Assembly: GCF_004346185.1 (NCBI RefSeq)
Contig: NZ_SMAI01000002.1
Coordinates: 62,001-126,000 of the forward strand
Source of the DNA: Aquabacter spiritensis
GTDB lineage: Bacteria > Pseudomonadota > Alphaproteobacteria > Rhizobiales > Xanthobacteraceae
Length of the DNA: 64,000 nt
Reading direction: 5' to 3'
The notes under the pieces were generated by a model, which had not been told where the DNA came from, ran no database searches, and saw only the letters and a list, made by a program, of their open reading frames with translations. The position numbers were made by a program, and so were the translations under genes. Each line of letters starts with the position of its first letter. Positions within the stretch are counted from its first letter, which is position 1. Of the stretch, positions 37,507-47,153 are shown piece after piece.

Positions 37507-39450
37507 ATGAGCGCCGCCGCTTTGCCGGACCTGAAGGTCCACGACACCTTCCCCAAGCTCCTGGCGCTTCATGCGCGCGAGCATCCGAACGACATCTGGC
37601 TGCGCGAGAAGGATCTCGGCATCTGGAATGCCTTCACCTGGAGCCAGGTGGCCGAGCGCGTGCGCCGGATCACGCTCGGCCTGGAGACGCTCGGCGTGGG
37701 GCGGGGCGACGTGGTGGCGCTGATCGGCGACAACCGCCCGGAATGGCTGATGGGCGAGATCGCCGCCCATGCCGCCGGGGGGATGAGCCTCGGCATCTAT
37801 CGCGATGCGCTGGCCGACGAGGTCGCCTATCTCGTCACCTATGCCGACGTGAAGGTCGTCTTCGCCGAGGATGAGGAGCAGGTGGACAAGCTGCTCCAGC
37901 TCGAGGAGCGCATCCCGACCGTCCGCCACATCGTGTTCAGCGACCCACGCGGCCTAAGGAAATACGAAGATCCCCGTCTGATCGCCCTGAAGGATCTGGA
38001 GGAGGCCGGCGCCGCGCGCCATGCCGCCGATCCGGGGCGCTACGACGCGCTGGTCGCGTCCGGCTCGGGCGAGGAGGTGGCGATCTTGTGCACCACGTCG
38101 GGCACCACCTCGCATCCCAAGCTCGCCATGCTGACCGCGGGCGCACTGCTGCGCCATTGCCGGTCCTATCTCGACGTCGATCTTCGCGGGCCGGAGGACG
38201 AATATGTCAGTGTCCTTCAGATGCCGTGGATCATGGAGCAGATCTACGCCTTCGGGCAGGCGCTGATCTCGCGGATGAAGGTGAGCTTCGTCGAGGAGCC
38301 CGAGACCATGATGGCCGACATGCGCGAGATCGGCCCCTCCTTCATCCTCTTCGCCCCGCGGGTTTGGGAGCAGATCGCCGCCGACGTGCGGGCGCGGATG
38401 ATGGACGCCTCGGCTTTGAAGCGGGCCATGTTCGCGATCGGTATGAAGCTCGGCCTGAAGGCGCTGGATGAGGGGCGACGCTCGCCTCTTGCGGACCTGA
38501 TCTTGTTCCGGGCGCTGCGCGACCGGCTCGGCTTCTCGCGCCTCAAGTCGGCGGCGACCGGCGGCGCGGCCCTCGGGCCGGATACGTTCCGGTTCTTTCT
38601 CGCGCTCGGCGTGCCGATGCGCCAGCTCTATGGTCAGACCGAACTGCTCGGCGCCTATACCATTCACACCGCCAAAGACGTCGATTTCGACACGGTCGGT
38701 GTGCCGATGGCGGGGGTGGAACTGCGGATCGACGATCCCGATCCGAACGGCCTCGGCGAGATCGTGACCCGGCATCCCAATGTCTTCACCGGCTATTACC
38801 GCAATGCCGATGAGACCGCGCACGCCTTTGCAGAGGGCGGCTGGATGCGCACCGGTGACGCCGGCTTCATCGATCCGAAGGGCCATCTCGTCGTCATCGA
38901 CCGGATCCGGGACATGTCGCGCACCGCCCAGGGCGATCGGTTTTCGCCGCAATATATCGAGAACAAGCTCAAATTCTCGCCCTATGTCGGCGAGGCGGTG
39001 ATCCTCGGCGACGGGCGTGCGCATCTCGCCGCGATCATCTGCATCCGCTTTCCGATCGTCGCCAAATGGGCGGAAAAGAACCGCATCGCCTTCACCACCT
39101 ACACCGATCTCTCGGTCAAGCCGGAGGTGATCGCGCTGCTGCGACGGGAGGTCGAGAGCGTCAATCGGAGTCTGCCGGAGAAGCAGCGCATTGCGAAATT
39201 CCTTCTTCTCTACAAAGAATTGGACGCAGACGACGGCGAACTGACACGGACCCGCAAAGTGCGGCGGGGTGTGATCAACGACCGCTATGGCGACATCATC
39301 GACGCCATGTATCGGGGCGATCCCCGGATCGACATCGACACCACGATCACCTTCCAGGACGGCACCAAGCAGCGCATCAAGACGGTGATCGACGTGGTCG
39401 ATCTCGATGTCGCTCAGCCCGCTCCCGCATCGAAGCGGAGGGCGGCATGA
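37507..39450 (+). CDS. AMP-dependent acyl-CoA synthetase/ligase
   Basis: 647 residues. Activates a carboxylic acid with ATP and CoA via an acyl-adenylate. The P-loop is TSGTTSHPK at 197-205 (Gly replaced by Ser at the sixth position), then YGQTELLGAY and TGDAGFIDPKGHLVVIDRIRD, all in usual order. The length and the insertion pattern fit long-chain or aryl acid ligases. It lies between livG and livH, so the acid is likely to be imported by the Liv system. No membrane segment is evident. Confidence 0.92.
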   Translation: MSAAALPDLKVHDTFPKLLALHAREHPNDIWLREKDLGIWNAFTWSQVAERVRRITLGLETLGVGRGDVVALIGDNRPEWLMGEIAAHAAGGMSLGIYRDALADEVAYLVTYADVKVVFAEDEEQVDKLLQLEERIPTVRHIVFSDPRGLRKYEDPRLIALKDLEEAGAARHAADPGRYDALVASGSGEEVAILCTTSGTTSHPKLAMLTAGALLRHCRSYLDVDLRGPEDEYVSVLQMPWIMEQIYAFGQALISRMKVSFVEEPETMMADMREIGPSFILFAPRVWEQIAADVRARMMDASALKRAMFAIGMKLGLKALDEGRRSPLADLILFRALRDRLGFSRLKSAATGGAALGPDTFRFFLALGVPMRQLYGQTELLGAYTIHTAKDVDFDTVGVPMAGVELRIDDPDPNGLGEIVTRHPNVFTGYYRNADETAHAFAEGGWMRTGDAGFIDPKGHLVVIDRIRDMSRTAQGDRFSPQYIENKLKFSPYVGEAVILGDGRAHLAAIICIRFPIVAKWAEKNRIAFTTYTDLSVKPEVIALLRREVESVNRSLPEKQRIAKFLLLYKELDADDGELTRTRKVRRGVINDRYGDIIDAMYRGDPRIDIDTTITFQDGTKQRIKTVIDVVDLDVAQPAPASKRRAA

Positions 39451-39590
39451 CGCGCGCCCACCATGCCGGCCTTGCCGCGCGGGAGGCGGGCTCGGCGCAG
39501 GAGCCGCAGGTCGCCTCTGCCGCTTTCATCCTCCTCCCCTCCTCTCTCTTCCGTAACCGGGACAGGGCTTTTGTGGGTGTGCCCAGATGA
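39447..39590 (+). CDS. Candidate small protein coupled to livH
   Basis: A 47-codon frame that overlaps the ligase stop by 4 bp (ATGA) and the livH start by 4 bp (ATGA). A GGAGGGCGG sequence precedes its ATG. The product is basic with a short hydrophobic patch (ASAAFILLPSSLF) and matches no family I know. It could be a real small protein or only a coupling device that carries ribosomes to livH. Codon pattern alone does not decide. Confidence 0.35.
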   Translation: MTRAHHAGLAAREAGSAQEPQVASAAFILLPSSLFRNRDRAFVGVPR

Positions 39591-40480
39591 CGTTCCAGCT
39601 TCTGCTCCAACTCACGATCAACGGGCTCATCATCGGCACGCTCTACGGCGTCGTCGGCATGTGCTTCGTGCTGATCTACAAGGCCTCGCAGGTCGTGAAC
39701 TTCGCCCAGGGCGAGTTCCTGCTGATCGGCGCCTGGACCTGCTGGTGGCTGCTGACCTATTGGCAGATCCCGTTCTTCTGGGGCTTCCTGGTTTCGCTCG
39801 CCTTCATGATGCTGTTCGGCCTCGCATTGCAGATCGTGGTGCTGCGCCCGTTGATCGGCGAGCCGGTGATCTCCGTGATCATGGTCACGATCGGCCTGTC
39901 GATCTTCTTCCAGGCCCTGATGAAATGGATGTTCGGCACGTTCGCCCAGCCGTTCCCGCCGATCTTCTCGGTGCAGAAGGTGGACGTGTTCGGCCTCCAG
40001 GTGCAGACCGCCTATCTGATGTCGACCGGCGTCAGCCTCGCCATCATGGCCGGCTTCGCTTGGTTCTTCAAATATTCGCGCATGGGTCTCGCGATGCGCG
40101 CCACCGCCTTCAATCAGCAGGTGGCGCAGTCGCTCGGCATCTCGGTGCGCCAGGTGTTCGCTTTGTCCTGGGGGATCTCGGCGGCGGTTTCGGCGGTCGC
40201 CGGGGTGGTGGTCGGCATCGTCAATGGCGTGTCCTCCGCGCTCTCCTTCTTCGGCATCAAGGTGTTTCCGGCCGTAATTCTGGGCGGGCTCGACAGCGTC
40301 CTCGGCGCGGTGGTCGGCGGGCTCATCATCGGCCTGCTGGAGAACCTCGCCCATTATGTCGACAGCCAATTCCTCAAATGGGGCAATCTCTACGAGATCG
40401 TCCCGTTCTACGTCCTGATCATCATCCTGATGATCAAGCCCTACGGGCTGTTCGGCACCCGCGACATCGAGAGAGTGTGA
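39587..40480 (+). CDS. livH: Branched-chain amino acid type ABC transporter permease LivH
   Basis: 297 residues with eight or more membrane helices. LTINGLIIGTLYGVVGMCFV and ASQVVNFAQGEFLLIGAW are LivH signatures, and SLGISVRQVFALSWGISAAV is the coupling region. Forms a heterodimer with LivM. It overlaps the small ORF by 4 bp and is followed by livM after 4 bp. Confidence 0.95.
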   Translation: MTFQLLLQLTINGLIIGTLYGVVGMCFVLIYKASQVVNFAQGEFLLIGAWTCWWLLTYWQIPFFWGFLVSLAFMMLFGLALQIVVLRPLIGEPVISVIMVTIGLSIFFQALMKWMFGTFAQPFPPIFSVQKVDVFGLQVQTAYLMSTGVSLAIMAGFAWFFKYSRMGLAMRATAFNQQVAQSLGISVRQVFALSWGISAAVSAVAGVVVGIVNGVSSALSFFGIKVFPAVILGGLDSVLGAVVGGLIIGLLENLAHYVDSQFLKWGNLYEIVPFYVLIIILMIKPYGLFGTRDIERV

Positions 40481-40484
40481 CGCC

Positions 40485-41555
40485 GTGGCCATGGACACCC
40501 TTCGCCCCTGCGGCGACTTCCGCAGCTCCTACGGGGCAGATCAGACGATCTTCACGACGCGGCTGACGCTCGCCTTTCTGATCGGCGGCATCGCGCTGCT
40601 CGCGCTCGCGCCGCTGTTCCTGTCGAACTATTTTCTGAGCTTGCTGATCCAGATCGGCTATCTCGGCATCGCCGCGCTCGGCCTCAACATCCTGGTCGGT
40701 TTTTCCGGCCAGATCTCCATCGGACATGCGGTGTTCTATGGCTTCGGCGGCTTCGCCTCGGTGTTTCTCGCCGAACATGGCGTGCCCGTGCCGATCGCGA
40801 TCGTCCTGGCGGGGTTGTGGACCACCGCCGTCGGCCTGTTGTTCGGCATCCCGGCGGCGCGGGTGAAAGGCCTCTATCTCGCCATCGCCACCCTGGCGGC
40901 CCAGTTCATCCTTCAGGACTTCTTCGTCCGCGCGGAATGGTTCACCGGCGGCACCCACGGCGCGATCGCTCCGCCGTTCGAAATCTTCGGCTACGACATG
41001 TCGGGCGATCAGCGTTATTTCTATGTCGTGCTGGTGTTCGTCGTGGTGATGTATCTGTTCGCCACCAATCTGATGCGCACGCGCGACGGGCGGGCGCTGA
41101 TCGCGGTGCGCGATCATTATCTCTCGGCCGAGATGATGGGGGTCAATCTTACCAAATACAGGACCATGGCGTTCGGCATCTCGTCCTTCTATGCCGGCAT
41201 CGGCGGCGCCCTCTATGCCCATTATATCGGCTACATGTCGGTGGAGGGCCTCGACATTCTGTTCTCCATCCAGTTCCTCGCGATGATCATCATCGGCGGG
41301 CTCGGCTCGGTCATGGGCTCGCTGCTCGGCACCATCTTCATGGTGCTGCTGCCGGAGATGACCGGTGCGCTCGCCTCCGCGCTCCAGGGCAGCGCGATCG
41401 ACAAGGCGCTGCATCTGAAGGACGGCATCACCTATATGCGCGAAATGCTGATCGGCGCGGTGATCATCCTGTTCCTGATCTTCGAACCGGACGGCCTCGC
41501 CCACCGCTGGCGTCAGATCAAGGCCTATTGGAAGCTCTATCCCTTCTCGTATTGA
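40485..41555 (+). CDS. livM: Branched-chain amino acid type ABC transporter permease LivM
   Basis: 356 residues. ALGLNILVGFSGQISIGHAV and FGIPAARVKGLYLAIATLAA are LivM signatures; VRDHYLSAEMMGVNLTKYR is the ATPase-contact loop. GTG at 40485 with GAGAG upstream is used; ATG at 40491 is a close alternative. A gap of 74 bp leads to livK. Confidence 0.94.
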   Translation: MAMDTLRPCGDFRSSYGADQTIFTTRLTLAFLIGGIALLALAPLFLSNYFLSLLIQIGYLGIAALGLNILVGFSGQISIGHAVFYGFGGFASVFLAEHGVPVPIAIVLAGLWTTAVGLLFGIPAARVKGLYLAIATLAAQFILQDFFVRAEWFTGGTHGAIAPPFEIFGYDMSGDQRYFYVVLVFVVVMYLFATNLMRTRDGRALIAVRDHYLSAEMMGVNLTKYRTMAFGISSFYAGIGGALYAHYIGYMSVEGLDILFSIQFLAMIIIGGLGSVMGSLLGTIFMVLLPEMTGALASALQGSAIDKALHLKDGITYMREMLIGAVIILFLIFEPDGLAHRWRQIKAYWKLYPFSY

Positions 41556-41629
41556 CCCGAGATACAACCAAGACCCAAGGCGGCATAAGACCGCCCGCGA
41601 ACGACAAACGGAAACACAAGGAGAGATCG

Positions 41630-42910
41630 ATGAAGACGCTCGCATTATCCCTGGTCTCGGCGCTCGCGCTCACGGTCGCGTCGCCGGCCATGGCCCAGTC
41701 GATCAATATCGGCCACCTCGCCGACTATTCCGGCGGCACCTCGGACGTGGGCCAGCCCTACGGACAGGGCGTCCAGGACACCATCGCCTGGATCAACAAG
41801 AATGGCGGCGTGGCCGGAAAGCAGATCAATTCCGACTTCACCGAATATGGCTACCAGGTGCCGCGCGCCCTCGCCGCGTTCAAGAAATGGGTCGGCAGCG
41901 ACAAGGTCGTCGCGATCCAGGGCTGGGGCACCGCCGACACCGAAGCGCTGGTCGGCATGGTGACGAAAGAGGAGATTCCCTATTATTCGGGCTCCTATTC
42001 CGCCTCGCTCACCGATCCCAAGGGCAAGGTGAATGCCAAGAGCGAGCGCTCGGCGCCGTTCAACTTCTTCTACGGCCCGTCTTATTCCGACGCCGCCCGC
42101 GCCATGGTGCAATGGGCCGCCGACGACTGGAAGAAGAAGGGCGGCCAGGGCAAGCCCAAATGGGTCCATATGGGCGCCAACCACCCTTATCCCAACTCAC
42201 CCAAAGCGGCGGCGGAAGCCTATGCCAAGGACCTCGGCTTCGACGTGCTCGATCCGATCACCTTCGCTTTGACGCCGGGCGATTACACCGCCCAATGCCT
42301 GACGCTGAAACAGTCCGGGGCGAACTACGCCTATCTCGGCAACACCGCCGGCTCGAATATCTCGGTGCTGAAGGCGTGCGAGACGGCGGGCGTGAAGGTG
42401 CAGTTCCTCGGCAATGTGTGGGGTATGGACGAGAATGCCGCCAAGGCCGCGGGCTCGGCCGCCAATGGCGTGGTGTTCCCGGTGCGCACCGCCGTCACCT
42501 GGTCCGGCACCGCGCCGGGGATGACGACCTTCAAGGACATCTCCAAGATGTCCGATCCGAGCGGCAATACCTATCGCCCGGTGCACTACATGGCGGCGAT
42601 CTGCACGGTGCTCTACATGAAGGAGGCCATGGACTGGGCCGACAAGAATGGCGGCGTGACCGGCGTCAAGATTCGCGACGGCATGTATCAGAAGGCCAAT
42701 TGGGTGCCGAAGGGCACCGAGGGCGTGTGCAACCCCTCGACCTGGACCGCGACCGACCATCGGCCGACCACCATGGTCGATCTCTACCGCTCGGTGGTGA
42801 GCGGCCCGACGGACGCGCCGCTCGCCGAATTGGTCAAGAACGGCACCATCAAGCTCGAAAAGGTCGCGACCATCGAGCTGCCCCGCAAGACCGAGCTGCA
42901 GGGCTGGTGA
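41630..42910 (+). CDS. livK: Branched-chain amino acid type ABC transporter substrate-binding protein LivK family
   Basis: 426 residues. Sec signal peptide with cleavage near AMA-Q (MKTLALSLVSALALTVASPA), then a Peripla_BP_6 fold (INIGHLADYSGGTSDVGQPY). An AAGGAGAG ribosome site precedes the ATG. The protein is longer than the typical 370-residue leucine binder and lacks its consensus ligand pocket, in line with binding of something other than an amino acid. Two ligases in the operon suggest a carboxylic acid. Confidence 0.93.
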   Translation: MKTLALSLVSALALTVASPAMAQSINIGHLADYSGGTSDVGQPYGQGVQDTIAWINKNGGVAGKQINSDFTEYGYQVPRALAAFKKWVGSDKVVAIQGWGTADTEALVGMVTKEEIPYYSGSYSASLTDPKGKVNAKSERSAPFNFFYGPSYSDAARAMVQWAADDWKKKGGQGKPKWVHMGANHPYPNSPKAAAEAYAKDLGFDVLDPITFALTPGDYTAQCLTLKQSGANYAYLGNTAGSNISVLKACETAGVKVQFLGNVWGMDENAAKAAGSAANGVVFPVRTAVTWSGTAPGMTTFKDISKMSDPSGNTYRPVHYMAAICTVLYMKEAMDWADKNGGVTGVKIRDGMYQKANWVPKGTEGVCNPSTWTATDHRPTTMVDLYRSVVSGPTDAPLAELVKNGTIKLEKVATIELPRKTELQGW

Positions 42911-43026
42911 CCCGGCGCGACGGCCCCCTTCCTCTGCATGCGGAAGAAGGGCTTGTCGGGCCTTAGGAATTTCCCTTCGCCCTTCCCCGTACGCGGGGCG
43001 GGGCCATCGCCCGGAGCGAGGCCGCC

Positions 43027-43878
<852 letters not shown>

Positions 43879-43903
43879 CGGCGGCGGGACGGGAGCCAGC
43901 GAG

Positions 43904-45151
43904 ATGACCGAGGCGAGCCGCTATTACGACGCCTGCGAGACCCGCGATCCGGCCCGGCGCGAGGCGGCGCTGATGGAGGCGCTTCCGGCGCAGGTCGCCA
44001 CCGCCAAGGCCCGCTCGGCCTATTTCGCCGAACTCCTCAAGGATTTCGACGCCGCCGCGGTGGACAGCCGCGCGGCCTTGGCGCGGCTTCCCGTCACCCG
44101 CAAGTCCGATTTGCCGGCTTTGCAGCCGAAACATCCGCCGTTCGGCGGGCTCAACGGCACCCGGCCCGGCCAGCTCGCCCGGATCTTCATGTCGCCCGGG
44201 CCGATCTATGATCCCGAAGGCCGGCGGCCGGACTATTGGCGTTTCGCCCGGGCGCTCTATGCCGCCGGGTTCCGCGCCGGCGAGATCGTCCACAATTGCT
44301 TCTCCTACCATCTGACGCCGGCCGGCTCGATGATCGAATCGGGCGCCCATGCGCTGGGCTGCGCCGTGGTGCCGGCGGGGGTCGGGCAGACCGACCTGCA
44401 ATTGCGCGCCATCGCCGACATCCGGCCGGACGGCTATGGCGGCACGCCGTCCTTCCTGAAGATCCTGGTCGACAAGGCGCAGGCCGACGGCACCGACATA
44501 TCCAGCCTCAAGAAGGCGCTGGTGACGGGCGAGGCCTTCCTGCCGCCGCACCGGGCGGCGCTGCGCGAGGCCGGCATCGTCGCCCGCCAGTGCTACGGCT
44601 CGGCCGATCTCGGTCTGGTGGCCTATGAGAGCGAGGCGGAAGAGGGGATGATCCTCGACGAGGACGTGATCGTCGAGATTCTCCGACCGGGCACCGGAGA
44701 TCCGGTCGAGACGGAGGGCGAGGTCGGCGAGGTCGTGGTGACGCTGCTCGAGGGCGATTATCCCCTCATCCGCTTCGCCACCGGCGACCTGTCGGCGGTC
44801 CTGCCCGGCCTCAGCCCCTGCGGGCGCACCAACACAAGGCTGCGCGGCTGGCTCGGCCGGGCCGACCAGATCACCAAGATCCGCGGCATGTTCGTGCATC
44901 CGGTCCAGGTGGCGGCCGCCGTGAAGAAGCACCCGGCGGTCGTCCGCGCGCGGCTGGTCGTCACGCGGGCCGACGGCGCCGACGACATGCTGCTCGAAGT
45001 GGAGGCGGCGGACCCGGCCGGGCTGTCGCAGGACGCGCTGCTGGAGGATCTGCGCGCCGCCACCAAGTTGCGCGGCCGCCTCGCTCTGGTCGCCCCCGGC
45101 ACGCTCCCCGCCGACGCCAAGACCATCGAGGACCGCCGGCCGCTGGACTGA
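43904..45151 (+). CDS. Phenylacetate-CoA ligase-family (PaaK-like) AMP-binding protein
   Basis: 415 residues, the PaaK length. YGSADLGLVAYES replaces the usual YGxTE motif, TGDLSAV carries the ribose-binding Asp, GRADQITKIRGMFVHPVQV is the hinge region and the C-terminal Lys region is GTLPADAKTIEDRR. The ATP P-loop normally read SSGTTGKPT is degenerate here (MSPGPIYDPEG at 96-106). The domain order is otherwise intact. Last gene of the Liv operon, 25 bp after livF. May act on aryl acids, or have lost adenylating activity. Confidence 0.88.
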   Translation: MTEASRYYDACETRDPARREAALMEALPAQVATAKARSAYFAELLKDFDAAAVDSRAALARLPVTRKSDLPALQPKHPPFGGLNGTRPGQLARIFMSPGPIYDPEGRRPDYWRFARALYAAGFRAGEIVHNCFSYHLTPAGSMIESGAHALGCAVVPAGVGQTDLQLRAIADIRPDGYGGTPSFLKILVDKAQADGTDISSLKKALVTGEAFLPPHRAALREAGIVARQCYGSADLGLVAYESEAEEGMILDEDVIVEILRPGTGDPVETEGEVGEVVVTLLEGDYPLIRFATGDLSAVLPGLSPCGRTNTRLRGWLGRADQITKIRGMFVHPVQVAAAVKKHPAVVRARLVVTRADGADDMLLEVEAADPAGLSQDALLEDLRAATKLRGRLALVAPGTLPADAKTIEDRRPLD

Positions 45152-45240
45152 GCGGCGGCGCGGCTCGCGCGGCGCGGCTCAGGCCAGAGAAACCCGCGTC
45201 CCGGCCATGACGGCCGAGGTCACCGGATCCGGCCCAAAAG

Positions 45241-45268
45241 AAAGGGCCGATCGTGGGATCGGCCCTTT
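45241..45268. terminator. Bidirectional terminator between PaaK-like and cytochrome c genes
   Basis: Perfect 12-bp stem AAAGGGCCGATC / GATCGGCCCTTT with a 4-nt loop. It lies between two convergent genes. On the minus strand it is followed by a T-rich stretch (TTTCTTTTGGG), so it should end the cytochrome c transcript best; on the plus strand it is followed by TTTGGG only. Confidence 0.8.
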
Positions 45269-45317
45269 GGGATCGGACGGGACCAGGTCCGGGGCATCGC
45301 CTGTTCGGCGCGCCGGC

Positions 45318-46013
45318 TCACTGCGCCGGTTTGGGATCGGCGGTCGGAGAACCTGCCGGTGCGGCCGGCTGGGGCGCTTCGGGAACCTTCTCGGCCGGGG
45401 CGTCCGAAGGCTTGGCGGGGTCGCCGCCCGGCGGCTTGGCTTCGGCGCCCGCGGGGGCGGCCGGCGAAGCCGCGGCGGTCGCCGTCGGCAGCGGCTTGGG
45501 ATTGTGCGAGAGCGAATTGAGATAGGCGATCAAATCGGCCCGCTCCATCTCCTTGGGAATTCCGGCGAACGCCATGGCGGTGCCCGGAATGTCGGCCTTG
45601 GGATTGGTCAGGAAGGTGTTGAGCGCCTGCGGCGTCCAGTCGCCGCCCTTGGCCTTCATCGCGGCGGAATAAGCGAAGCCCGCAACCCCCGCGACGGGAC
45701 GGTCGACCACGCCATAAAGGTCGGGTCCGACCTTGGCGCCCGCGCCCTCCTGGAAATTGTGGCAGGAGCCGCAGCGTTTGGCGATGTTGGCGCCCTTCTC
45801 GATCGACGCCTTGGCGAACAATTCCTCGATCGGAACGCTCACGGGAGCGGCGACCTGGGCCTCGGAGGGACCGTCCGGCACCGCGATCTCGTAACCCGGC
45901 TTGGCCGGAGCCTCCGGAGCGAAGAGGATCTCTGAAACGATGCCGAGGCCGAGCGTGAGCGTCAGGGTGCCGAGCACCGCGCCCGCGATTTTGTTCAATT
46001 CAAAACTGTCCAT
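45318..46013 (-). CDS. cycM: Membrane-anchored class I cytochrome c (CycM-type)
   Basis: 231 residues. N-terminal uncleaved membrane anchor after MDSFELNKIAGAVLGTLTLT, periplasmic linker, heme site CGSCH at 81-85 and Met147 axial ligand in IPGTAMAF. Residues from about 173 form a long Ala/Pro-rich tail not found in the short CycM. The anchored cytochrome carries electrons between the bc1 complex and a terminal oxidase. ATG 46013 fits the family start; an upstream in-frame ATG lies in a region without family similarity. Confidence 0.9.
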   Translation of the reverse strand: MDSFELNKIAGAVLGTLTLTLGLGIVSEILFAPEAPAKPGYEIAVPDGPSEAQVAAPVSVPIEELFAKASIEKGANIAKRCGSCHNFQEGAGAKVGPDLYGVVDRPVAGVAGFAYSAAMKAKGGDWTPQALNTFLTNPKADIPGTAMAFAGIPKEMERADLIAYLNSLSHNPKPLPTATAAASPAAPAGAEAKPPGGDPAKPSDAPAEKVPEAPQPAAPAGSPTADPKPAQ

Positions 46014-46254
46014 CGGCGCTTCGCTCCTCGGAGCCCCAATTTTCCACTCTTGCAGCGCGAAATCCAGCGCCGGCGCGCCGCACGCGGGGCACGACCGGTC
46101 GGACACTAATCATTTTGCCCAAGCCCGCGCAACCCGTCGGGGGCGCGCCCCAATGCCACGGATCCTGACCCGCGCGGCGCGGCCGGACGCAGGCATGTGG
46201 ACTTTGCCGGCGTGAGGGTGGATATGCGTCGCGCGACACAAGGATCAGGAACAA

Positions 46255-47103
46255 ATGAGCCGCCGTATCGTGTTCCAGGGCGAGCCGGGCGCCAATTCTC
46301 ATATCGCCTGCCGCGAGGCCTATCCCGACCACGAGGTGGTGCCGTGCGCGACCTTCGAGGACTGCTTCGCCGCGGTCGAGGGCGGGACGGCGGACCTCGC
46401 CATGATCCCGATCGAAAATTCGGTCGCCGGGCGCGTGGCCGATATCCACCATCTGCTGCCGCGCGCCAGCCTGTCGATCATCGCCGAACATTTCCTGCCG
46501 CTGTCGCACCAGCTCATGGCGATTCGCGGCGCGAGCCTCGCCACGATCCGCACCGCGCAGAGCCATGTCATGGCGCTCGGCCAGTGCCGCAAGGCGATGC
46601 GCACGCTCGGCCTCGCCCCGGTGATCGGGGCGGACACCGCCGGCTCGGCGCGCGAAATCGCCGAGGCGGGCGATCCGACCCGCGCCGCGATCGCCTCGCG
46701 CCTCGCCGCCGAACTCTACGGCCTCGACATCCTGGCCGAGAATATCGAGGATGAGAGCCACAATACGACGCGCTTCGTGATCCTCGCCAAGGACGGCGAC
46801 TGGGCGCCGGCGGGCAACGGCCCGGTCGTCACCAGCTTCGTGTTCCGGGTCCGCAACGTGCCGGCCGCGCTCTACAAGGCGCTCGGCGGCTTCGCCACAA
46901 ACGGCGTCAACATGACCAAGCTGGAATCCTACCAGATGGACGGCGCCTTCACCGCCACGCAATTCTATGCCGACGTCGACGGCCATCCCGACGACCGGGG
47001 GCTGAAATTCGCCCTGGAGGAGCTGGCCTTCTTCTCGCGCGAGCTGCGCATTCTCGGCGTCTATCCCGCGCACGCCTATCGCCTCGGCCTCGCCGAGGCC
47101 TGA
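46255..47103 (+). CDS. pheA: Prephenate dehydratase
   Basis: Converts prephenate to phenylpyruvate in phenylalanine synthesis. 282 residues of the monofunctional type. PDT domain has VFQGEPGANSHIACREAYPD, PIENSVAGRVADIHHLL and the substrate-binding ESHNTTRF. The C-terminal ACT domain (about 195-275; TSFVFRVRNVPAALYKALGG, then GVNMTKLESYQMDG) senses phenylalanine. LESYQM replaces the ESRP of enteric enzymes, which is normal for alphaproteobacteria. Confidence 0.95.
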   Translation: MSRRIVFQGEPGANSHIACREAYPDHEVVPCATFEDCFAAVEGGTADLAMIPIENSVAGRVADIHHLLPRASLSIIAEHFLPLSHQLMAIRGASLATIRTAQSHVMALGQCRKAMRTLGLAPVIGADTAGSAREIAEAGDPTRAAIASRLAAELYGLDILAENIEDESHNTTRFVILAKDGDWAPAGNGPVVTSFVFRVRNVPAALYKALGGFATNGVNMTKLESYQMDGAFTATQFYADVDGHPDDRGLKFALEELAFFSRELRILGVYPAHAYRLGLAEA

Positions 47104-47153
47104 GCCCGGCGCGGCCCGGCCCGCGTCGCCCGGCTCGCGTCGCCCGGCGCCGG

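Noticed and set aside
35709-37556. TetR frame extended to 615 codons
   Set aside because: Sequence before residue 389 is antisense to livG and shows no domain. The regulator begins at 36392.
42911-43026. Hairpin between livK and livF as attenuator or terminator
   Set aside because: Stem is imperfect and lacks a T tract; too weak to call.
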